From positions 1,178,001-1,242,000 of the forward strand of contig NZ_QFYQ01000001.1 of NCBI RefSeq assembly GCF_003254475.1: a DNA stretch of 64,000 nt. Direction: 5' to 3'. The notes beneath the pieces are model-generated. The model saw nothing but the letters and a program-made list of their open reading frames with translations, was not told where the DNA came from and made no database searches. Position 1 is the stretch's first letter; every line of letters begins with the position of its first letter. Shown in pieces: positions 54,201 through 64,000 of this stretch. Source of the DNA: Phenylobacterium soli. GTDB taxonomy: Bacteria; Pseudomonadota; Alphaproteobacteria; Caulobacterales; Caulobacteraceae. Both the position numbers and the translations under genes were made by a program.

Positions 54201-57200
54201 GAAACATCTGCAGGTGCGCGCGGAGGAGGTAGTCGCGGTACCGGCTTGTTCCGATGCCCGCCTGGATGTTCCAAGTCAGCAGATTCACGAGCTTAAGCTT
54301 TCCGGGCTCGGCCGATCGTGCAGTAGCGCCGAGGCTAGGGCCCTTACATTCGTACAGGATTCGAATTGATCTCTCACGGTTCGATCCCGCTCCTCGCGCA
54401 CATTGTCCTGGCAGGCGGGCTCACTCTCCGGATTCTGTATCGCAAGCTTGAGGTCAATACCGCGCTCGCCTGGATCGTCATGCTCGTCGCCATGCCGATC
54501 GCAGGGCCGGTCCTCTACCTCCTCTTCGGCGATCGCAGTCTCGGCGGACGACGACTGAAGCTTGGGCGCCGTATCAGGACCTTCTACCAGAACGCCTACG
54601 GGGTTGGAGGCGCCGACGAAGCGCCCCTCCAATCCATTCCCGAGCCCTTTGCATCGCTGGCCAGATCCATGACCGTCGAGAGCGGGTTTCCGGTGCTTGC
54701 CCGCAACGGCTACGCGATCCTGACCGATCCAGGCGAGATCCTCGACAGGATGCGGCGGGACATCGACGCGGCGCAGACCTCGTGCCGCCTGGAGTTCTAT
54801 ATCGTCGAGCCGAGCGGGCGCGTCGAGGCCGTCCTCGAGGCGGTACGGAAGGCGGCCGCGCGCGGCGTGTCCTGCCAAATCCTGGCCGATGACTACGGAA
54901 GCAAGCGGTTCTTCCGGAGCCCGTGGCCGAGGCGTCTCAGCGCCGCGGGCGTCTCGATCGTACGGTCGCTCCCGGTCGGCGTGCTCAAGTCGGTCTCGAA
55001 ACGATCTGACCTGCGCAATCATCGCAAGCTGCTGATCTGCGACCGGACGGTGGCCTACGCCGGCAGCTTCAACCTGGTTGATCCGGCGCTGTTCAAGTCG
55101 GATCGACATGTCGGATCGTGGATCGATGTCATGATGCGCATCGAAGGCGAGATGGTGGATGCGCTCACCTGCGTCTTCAATGCAGATTTCCTGTTCGAAC
55201 AGAAGGGGGCGGACCTTGGCGGCGCCCTCCTGCGTCCGCTTCCTCTTGAGGCGCAGAAGGGCCGCCGTCCTCGCGGAAGCGCCTTGATGCAGCTTCTGCC
55301 ATCCGGTCCGGAAATGCCGCACCCGACCATCCACGGCTTCATTGTCGCCGCGATCTTCAACGCGCGTCGCCGGGTCCGCGTTGTCACGCCCTACTTCATT
55401 CCCGATCAGGCGGTGCTGCTCGCCCTGACGTCAGCGGCAAGACGTGGCGTGAGGGTTCAGATCATCGTTCCTGAGCGGCTCGACACGCGGATCGGCCAGT
55501 ATGCGAGCCAAGCTTCATACGATGACTTGCTTGCGGCGGGTGTGGACATCCGGCGTTTCACCGGTGGGCTGCTACACACGAAGGCCGTGCTGGTCGACGA
55601 CGACATCACGATCTTCGGCACCGTCAACATGGATCTGCGGAGCTTCTATCTGAACCTGGAGCTGAGCCTCATTATGTATGACCCGCGGATCAACAACGCC
55701 TTAGGCGCCGTCCTAGACGCCTATGTCGGCCGCAGCGACGTCATCGATCCTGACGCATGGGCCGCGCGCGGGTCGACACAGCGCTTCCTCGAAAACCTCA
55801 TGCGGCTCGCCGCCCCCCTTCTCTAGACGTGCGATCCCGGAATGAGCGGGTGCGGGTCGGCGAGGCGCCGTCAGCGCCGGACTGACGCGCTCAAGAGCAT
55901 CGCGATCCTCGAGGCGGCGGCCGGGGGCCCAGCCGCTCCGCTCCGAAGTCCGCTTGGCCCAGAGCCTGCCGAAAGGGCTGGGGCTGAGGACCACGATCGC
56001 CGGCCGCCGCGGTCCGGGGCCAGCGCCCGGGCGGCGGCGGGGTCGTTGCGATCGCGTGGACGAGCGGGGCGAAATGCGCACGCCGGCGCGCCACACTCTC
56101 GGCGGAGGCGGGGTCCAGAGCGATCCGCGCGTCTGCGGCGGCGCGGGCGCGGCGAGGGAGCATGCCCAGCGGGTGCTCGGCGGCGAAGGTTTCGTTGGCA
56201 GTCAGCCCGCAGCGCCGGCTCATTTCAACGCGTTCTCGTTGGCGAAGCCCAATGCGGGCTCCGACAGGGTCCAGCGAAGGTTCGCCCAAGGGTCAGGCCG
56301 AGCTGCTGTGCGATCGCAACCGGTCCCGAAGCTCGCGGCCGCGCTCGGCCTCCTCACACCGGCAGTCCAGGAAGCCATGCACCGGGCAGGTCAGGCAGAT
56401 CTCCTCCAGCCGGCGACGAAGGGCCTGGCGGCCGCGGTGCAGCCGCACGTTGATGGTGTTGAGCGTCAGTCCCAGGCTCGCGGCGACGCGGTCCCTGGGC
56501 TCGTCGAGCAGGTCGATGCGCCAGATCACCTCCGCGTAGGCGGGCTTCAATGTCGGCAGGAGCCGGTAAAGGCAGGCGCAGACCTGGCTGTCGAGCTCCT
56601 CATCGGGCTCGACGAGAAGTTGTTCCAGGTCGGCCGGGTCCATCGCCGTCTCCCGCCCGCCGCGGCGGGCCGTCCGGCGCTGGTGGTCGGCCAGGGTGCT
56701 GGCGAGGATGCGGCTGAGCCATCCCCGCACGGAACGGATCTCCCGCAAGTCGTCGGACCGATCGAGGGCGCGGGCGACGAAGGTCTGCAGTACGTCCTCG
56801 GCGTCCTGTCGGTTGCGGAGCCGCCGCTGCAGGAACCAGAGCATGTCCCGATGACACTCGACGAGCACGCGGCGCACCGCGGCGTCGGCAGGCTTCACCG
56901 CCGAGTCCCCATCCTTGGGCGGGGGCGGGCCGCCCGCCGGGGGCGTCGCGCCGCCGCGTTTGGGCCGGCTCATCGATGTGACCGTCCGCGCGGCGCTGTC
57001 ACGGGGGCCGGTTCGTCAAGATTTCGCCGCGGCGGAGCCCCGCACCTGGGCGGCCGCCCCGGTGCGGTCCGACGGCCTTGGCCGGATCAGTTCGCCGACA
57101 CCCAGGCTCGCGTCGGTCTTGGCGATCGAAGCGGCGGCGTCGACGCGCCCCGACAAGGCCCGGACGGCGTCGAGGGTCTCGGGAATGACGATGGCCTGGT

Positions 57201-60200
57201 TGTCGACCATATAGGCGTAGAACAGCTCATCGCCCTGCACCTTCAGCATGTCGGTCCAAAGGGCCACCTCGTAGAGGTTGTCGTGCGGCCGGCCGAGATC
57301 GGCCATCATCTCCTTCACCGTGTTGAGCGCCACGAGCCCATCGCTCGTCTGGATCGGCGCGATCCGCGACGAGGCCAGGAAGGCGGCGATCACCTCGTCC
57401 TTTGACGCGGCGCGGGTCATCTGCACCGACCAGTAGTGCAGGTGGGCGATCGTCTCCGGGACCTTGACCGCCATGGTGACCACGTCCAGCGCCGGATCGA
57501 CGCTCTGCGCATCGGGGCCTTGGTGGCTCGGGATCTCCGGTTCGGGCACCAGGGTGTTCATGATGCCGCTGTGATCGCTCTCCCAGGGATCGGTCGCGCG
57601 GCGGAGCAAGGTTCCGCGGGCCCGGCGCAGCAGTCCCGCCCGCTTCAGGGCCGTCAAGGTGCGCACGATCGAGGTGGTGTTGCAGGAGACCACCCGGGTC
57701 GCCGGCCGCCCCACGGCGCCCGCGTAGCTGGACTCGGCGACAAAGGAATGGCCGGTCACCGCATGCTTTTCGCCACCCTGGACGATGAACGGCTTGCCCG
57801 TCCGCCGATAGAGTTCGGCGTTGGCGGCGCCGACATGCTTGGGCGTGCAGTCGACGACGACGTCGGCCGCGCCGACCAGGGCGTCGAGGCCGCCCGCCAC
57901 CGGCAGGCCGGCCCGGTCCATGGCCTCGGCCGCCTCGGCGGTCGCCCCATAAAGGGCGACGCCCTTTCGGATCGCGGCGTGCAGCCGCCAGTCGGTGGCG
58001 ACGTCCGCCACCCCGACCAGGGTCATGTCGTCCTGCAAGGCGACGCCGGCGGCCACGCGCTTGCCGATGACGCCATAGCCGACGACGGCGACGCGGATGT
58101 TGTCAGCCTGAGGCATGGATCTGTTCCGTTGAGGCCCTTGGGCGCGCCGGTCGAGCGGGATCAGCGACCGCGACATCGGATGCGGACGCACGCGATGCCG
58201 GCTGGCGTTCGTCGTCGACCATGTAGTCCCGGCTTAAGGGCAGCGCTCGGATATCCCGAGCGAGCTGGATCTGGAACACCATCAGGCCCCCGACCCGGAA
58301 GGCGGCTTCGCAGACGGCGAGATAGTATTCCCACATCCGGCAGAACCGCTCGTCGTAGAGCGCCGCCGCCTTCGCGCGGCTCGCCTGAAACCGCTCGGAC
58401 CAGCGCTGCAGCGTCTCGGCGTAGTGCAGGCGCAGGATCTCCACGTCGGCGACCCAGAGCCCGGACTTTTCGACCGCGGCGAAGACTTCCGACAGCGAGG
58501 GGCAGTAGCCGCCCGGGAAGACGTACTTGTCGATCCAGGGATCGGCTGCGGCCGGCGGCTCCTTGCGACCGATGGCGTGGATCACAGCGACGCCGTCGGG
58601 CGCAAGCAGTCGGCTCACCGTGTCGAAGAATTCTATAAAGTGTGGGGCGCCGACATGCTCGAACATGCCGACGGAGACGATGCGGTCGTAGGAGTCCGCC
58701 TCCTGCCGATAGTCCCGCAGATGGAAGCGGACGCGATCCTGCAGCCCTTCCTCAGCCGCACGCGCCTGGGCCACTTTCAGCTGTTCCTGCGAAAGGGTCA
58801 CCCCGTCGACTTCGACGCCGTGGCGCCGGGCGAGCTCAAGGGCCAGCCCGCCCCAGCCCGAGCCGATGTCGAGCACGCGCGCGCCGGGGCGGAGCCGCAG
58901 CTTGGCGGCGAGGTGGCGCTTCTTCTTGGCCTGAGCCTGCTCCAACGACTCGTCGCCGTCCGGGAAGTAGGCGCAGGAGTATTGCAGGTCCTCGTCCAGG
59001 AATGTCCGGTAGAGCGCTTCGGAAAGATCGTAGTGGTGGGCGACGTTGGCTCGCGCCCGGGCGATGGAATTGAGCCTTGTGATCCGCCTGATCGGTGCGG
59101 CGAGGTCGCGCACGGCCTGGGCGTCCTTGGCCACCTCTCCGCCGGCGGCGACCGCTATCAGGAGGAAGTCGCGTAGCGTGCCCTCTTCGATGATGAGGCC
59201 CTCGTCCATGTAGGCCTCGCCGACGCGCAGGCTCGGATTGGCCAAGAGCCGCGCCGGCTCGCGCGGGTCGGCGATGCGCACGGTGGCGAAAGGGGCCTCG
59301 CCCGTGCCGAAGGCGTGCCGCTCGTCCCAGGGATCGATGACGACCAGAGATCCATAATGGATGGTTCGCCGCAGCAGCGCGGCGAGGAGCCCGAAGGCCG
59401 TCCGGCTCGGCAGGACCACGCCGAGCGCTTCCTTCACGTCCTGCATCATGATCGTGCCTTTCAGATGCGCATGGGCGGCTGGGCGCCGGGTCATCCGAAT
59501 GGACGTCCAAGCCCGGGCTCCATTACAGACGCGCCGAGGCTTTCGAAGGCGCCCGGCTGGGCACGGCGCTAGACAGTCGCGGCGCAGCCAGCGCGCCCAC
59601 CAGCGCCGCCGTCAGGGCCACCGCCGCGGCGATCAGGAAGGGATCGGCCAGCCTGGAGCCGAGCAGGACGCCGCCCGTCGCCGAGCCCAGGGCCTGGCCC
59701 AGGCTTGCGAGCGCCGTCTGGTCGCCGAGACCGGAGCCTTGGCGGCGACCCGAGACGATCGACTGCCAGTAGGCCAGAACCGGGCTGGTCGCCCCCGCGC
59801 TGGCCGCGAGCAGCCCGACGACCGCCAAGGCGGGAGCGAAGCCGCTGACGCGGGGGGCCAGGACCAGAGCGATCGCGATCAGAAGGAAACCGGGGCCGAG
59901 CAGCTTCGATGTCCGTTCCGCTCTTGTGAGCGGCGAAAACACCGCCGCCTGGGCCCCGAACATAACCAGGCTGCAGACTGAGAACATCACCGCGAGCTCG
60001 CGGGCGTTCGCCTCGGTCGAACGCGCCGCGAGGCCCACTTCGAATGTGCCGACCGCGAAGGCGACTGCGAAGCTCAGCCCCAGCAGAACGACGGCCGAGC
60101 TCGCGCTGGCGGAGCGGCCGAGCTGAGTGGCGCCGGCCGGGGCGCTGGGCGCGGTGCTGATGCGGGCGAGCAGGGCGGCCGCGCCCAGGGCCAGCGCGCC

Positions 60201-63200
60201 CGTGGCGACGAGGGGCGCCGCCAGCGGCGACGTGATCTTGCCCGCGGCCGCTACGGCGGCGCTGAATATCGGACCCAGGACGAAGCCGGCGATGGCCGCC
60301 ATGTTGAGCCGTGCGAGACGATGTGCGCGCCATTGGTCGGTGGGCGCAAGGTCGGCGACGTAGGCGGCGGCGACGGGGGCGACGGCGGCGGCGAACAGGC
60401 CGCTCAGCATGCGCTCGAGGTAGAGCTGGGCCAGGGTTCGCGCGGCGGCGAACATCAACATGCTCAGGGCGAAGCCGACCAGGCCCGCGAGCAGCACCGG
60501 CTTTCGACCGATCCGGTCGCTCAGCCGGCCCCATAAGGGCGCGAAGACGGCGACCGCCAACATGTAGAGGCCGGTGAGCCCCCCAGCATGGAACGCGACG
60601 TCGTCGATGTGGCCTCCAGGCGCGCCGCGAACGAGGCTCGGGATTTGCGGCAGCACCAGCCCGTAGCCGGCCGAGACCGTGAATACGGCGACAAGCAGGG
60701 CGGGAAAGACGAAGCGGCGGGGCCCGAAGGGCGGTGCGGCCGAGGGCGTCACGGGTCTCTCACGTCTCGGTCCCATCTCGTGTTCTGCGACGGACGACGC
60801 TCGCCCTCGCCGGTCTGCAGTCCCGCCTAAGTGAGGTCGCCCAACTCAGGCCGCGCCGAGTGTCTTCGGCTTCGGCCCGGCCGGCTTCAGGGTTTTAGGA
60901 TGACCTGGGTCGGCGGCAACTCATGGCGATAATCCTCCCTGGCTTCGAGATGGACTGATGATCGTGGGATCAGATCAGCATCCGCGCCGCCGCCGGCGTG
61001 GGTCGCTGGTCTGGCCGCTCTCCGCCGGAACCGCCGCATGGCCGGCATGACCGTCGGCGCCGCCGCCTTTTTCCTGACCTTGCGCCCGTCGGTTACCGAC
61101 ATGACGGTGGCCATGGCCGAAGAGGTGCACGGCGACGAACCCGCCTATGAGCAGGATCCAGATCCAGTTGTTCGAAAGCCATCCCATGTCCCGCTCCTTG
61201 TACGAGCGTCCGCCGCTTGTCATCGCGACCGGCGTGGACGTCGATGCGGTTGATCTGTGGCTAAGGACGCAGGTGGCGCCTTGGGATTACGAGGGTTGCG
61301 GGAATCTCTGTGACATCCGCATCAATCTCATCGGGCGAGCTTCCGGCCTCGGAAGAAGGCTCGGTGAAGCCAAGCTAGCCTCCTTCGGGCAGAGGGACGA
61401 CGGTGGTCAGTGGGCGTGAGCAGAGTGGTCTTCGGGCATGGCCATGCCGGGCATGTCGCGCATCATCGTGTCGTGGTCTTCCGGGGCGCTCTTGACGGCC
61501 GCCTGATATTGGGCGGGGGAGAGGGATGGGAGCGTCCGCACGAAGGCGACCATGTCCCAGATCAGGTCGTCGCTGTGGGTGCGGCCCCAGGCCGGCATGG
61601 CCGTCATCTTCACACCGTGCTTGATGATCCAAAACTGTTGCTGCGGCGCGCGCGGGAGGCGGCCACTGAGCTCGGGCGCCGCCGGATAGAGGCCCTGGCT
61701 GATCTCCGTCCTCTCCATACCCGGCGCCAGGTGGCAGCCGCTGCACATCTCGGCGTAGAGCCCGGCGCCCTTGCCGATACGACCCGGGTCGTTCAAATCT
61801 CGCGGAAGGGCGATTGCGCGGGCCCTCACCGCGATGGATCGGTCGCGCAGCGTCTGCATCGCCCAATAGACGGGCTTGGTGTGCGGCGCGTCTGCGCCGA
61901 TGTTGTAGGCGCCTGTAAAGACGAAGGCGCCGATGAACCCACCGACCACCAGGACAATGAGGATCACGAAGGCGGTGCTCGGCAGATGTCGCCGAAGGTC
62001 AAACGGCTCTCTGGACAACGGCTCTCTGGACATGGTGGCTCCCCGGCGCGCAGGTTTCGGCGTCTTTGAACGACGCCCTCCTATCGAGGATACGCGCCAC
62101 CCGGCGGCCGGCCCTCACGCCAGACTGGCGGCGACGACGCAACGCGCCTCGAATGTCCTTCCCTAAGGACCGCCGCTGCGGCCGATGCCGCGTACAAGCT
62201 TGAGCGTGAACCAGAGGGCCAGGCCGTAGCCGAGGGCGGCGAGCAGCGGCAGGTCGCCGAGAATCCGCGGGCCGATGCTGTGCTGCATCAGCAGCGAGGC
62301 GGCGACATAGAGGCCGAGGGTCACCAGGGCCAGGGCGATCCGATCGGCCCCCAGGCTCATCCGGCGTACGGCGTCGGGGACCTCGGGCAGGCGGATCGGC
62401 ACCGCCAGGCCCGCTTGATCCTGCACGCGGTGAAGCGCCTTCGCCGCCAGGCTGGGCGCGGCCCGCGCCGCCGCGGCGACTTCCCACTTCAGCCGCACCA
62501 GACCGCTGTCGTCGGTCAAGGCCGCGCCGGCCTTGCCGACGAACAATTCTTCGCCGCTCGCCGTCAGCGCCTGCACCACGTCAAGGGTCGGGTCGAGGAG
62601 GCGCAGCGAGCCTTCAGCGGTGAACACCGTGCGCACCAGCGCCGCGAGATGCGGCGGCAGGGCCACGGCGCCGCCGCCGCCCAGGCGCGCCACGGCGAGC
62701 ATGACCGCGGCGATCGACCACTCCTCGAGCGGCGCGCCGGTGAGATCGGCCAGGATCGCCTCCACGCCTTGGGCGACGGCGGCCCGATCGGCCGACGCGG
62801 CGATCAGGCCGAGGTCGATCGCGGCCTGGGTCAGCCATTCGGGATCCTGGTGGATGAAGCCCTGGACGAAGCTCATCAGCGCTTGACGCGAGCGGCGGTC
62901 GAGCCAGCCGACCGCGCCGAAATCGTGGAAGCAGAGCCGGCCATCTTCCATCACGAAGATGTTGCCCGGGTGCGGATCGGCGTGGAACAGACCGACCCCG
63001 AAGAACTGCGCCATGTAGAAGTCGACAAAGCCCCGCGCGAGGCGGTCGGCTTGCGGCTTCAGGTCCGGATCCTCGAGGCGCCGCCCCTGGCTCATCGCCT
63101 GGACGAGCGCGTCGGCTGAGGAGAGGCCGTCGACGACGTCGGGAATGAAGACGGTCGGCGATCCTGCGAACGCGCGGGCGAAGCGGCGGATGTTGCGGGC

Positions 63201-64000
63201 TTCCTCCTTGAGGTCGGTCTCCTTGCGTAGGTTGCGCCAGAGCTCGTGCACGAGCTCGACCGTCCGCCGCTCGCGCAGGCGAGGAACCAGCGTCGTGGCC
63301 AGGCCGGCGAGGCTGAGCAGGACGCGCATGTCCTGGTCGATCTGGGCCCGAACGTGGGGGCGGAGGACCTTGACCACGACATCGCGGCCGTCCCGCAGCT
63401 GCGCCCGGTGCACCTGGGCGACCGACGCCGCCGCGAGAGGCTGGACCTCGAAGCGCGCAAACATGTCGTCGATCGGCCGGCCGAGCGCGCGTTCCACCAG
63501 GCGCCTGGCCTCCTCGCCCGGAAACGGGGCGGCCGCGTCCTGCAAGCGGCTCAGCTCGACGATCCAGGCGGCGGGCAGAAGGTCGCGGCGCTGGCCGAGC
63601 GCCTGGCCGAGCTTGACGAAGGTGGGGCCCAGCCCCTCCAGGGCCCGCCGGAGCGCGACCGGCAGAGCGGGCGCGGTCGCGTCTCGCCGGAAGCGGTCCT
63701 CCATCGCCGTGACGGCGAGACGCACAGCGGCCCGGCCGATCTGAAGTGTTCGTAGAATGAGCAACGGATCGCTCCCTTGGGCGGCCAGCGCGGCGCCAGG
63801 GGTTTGGACGCAGCACCAAGGCCATGATTTCAGCTACGGCGTTGGGATCTTCCGGACGTGAGCCAAGCCGCGGAAGGTCCCGCGGCCGTAAGAGCCGCCC
63901 GCAGTCCGCGTCTTGAGGTGCGGAGCGGCCGGCGAGGCCGCTCCGCAATGCGGTCAGCTCAGAGTGATCGACGTGAAGACGAGCAAACACATCCGTAAGC

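Overview
The window is GC-rich (about 70% by eye) DNA from an alphaproteobacterium, most likely Caulobacteraceae-like, although the sequence alone does not fix the genus. It opens with the C-terminal part of a Ti-type conjugative relaxase/helicase (TraA). What follows reads as cargo of a plasmid or integrated conjugative element. I see no rRNA, tRNA, CRISPR array or insertion sequence.

Layout. 1.7-9.1 kb: a small secreted protein, then a leftward cusCBA-type copper/silver efflux operon (the adaptor is fused to a CusF-like domain) and two small exported proteins. 9.2-17.0 kb: a Bax-inhibitor-1 protein, a DUF6629-like membrane protein, and a tight operon of a phosphoketolase-like enzyme, a beta-CASP metallo-beta-lactamase nuclease, an AMP/thymidine-phosphorylase-family enzyme and PRPP synthetase. 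17.0-25.0 kb: ECF sigma factor 1, an archaeal-type S-adenosylmethionine synthetase, a P1B ATPase with an unusual CPD motif, a membrane methyltransferase, small metal-related proteins and an L,D-transpeptidase. 25.1-31.3 kb: PEP synthase, acetate kinase, an ATP-grasp protein and an MFS exporter in one operon. 31.5-38.2 kb: an efflux system (NodT-type outer-membrane lipoprotein divergent from HlyD, double ABC ATPase and two permeases). 38.3-40.8 kb: an HdeD-like protein, a ParB-like protein, a second methyltransferase and a universal stress protein pseudogene. 41.0-51.7 kb: a cyclic beta-glucan synthase gene interrupted by one +1 frameshift, phosphoglucomutase and a 71-residue protein. 52.3-63.8 kb: universal stress protein, endonuclease/exonuclease/phosphatase protein, cardiolipin synthase, a leftward run of MFS exporter, cyclopropane fatty acid synthase, type II GAPDH and ECF sigma factor 2, then a small membrane protein, a membrane-anchored cytochrome c and an ABC1/UbiB kinase.

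The main new observation is a promoter-like element, GTAA-N17-CGTC (equivalently GTAANN-N16-GTC), with invariant spacing. I find 16 exact copies, all intergenic. Fourteen point into a gene or operon in the window and lie 9-143 bases upstream of the chosen start; one points off the right edge and one reads antisense into the ABC permease. The architecture is that of an ECF sigma promoter, and two ECF-type sigma factors are encoded here, both with C-terminal cysteine clusters and no recognisable anti-sigma factor. Almost every unit except cusCBA and the sigma-factor units carries the element. The island therefore looks like one ECF regulon.

How the genes may work together (inference): sugar phosphates and nucleotide-derived ribose are routed through the phosphoketolase-like enzyme and acetate kinase to ATP, with GAPDH and PEP synthase handling C3 units. 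Envelope functions (cyclic glucan, cardiolipin, cyclopropane fatty acids, L,D-crosslinks, efflux) and copper handling protect the cell. An FNR/FixK-like box in front of sigma factor 1 hints that low oxygen is one input.
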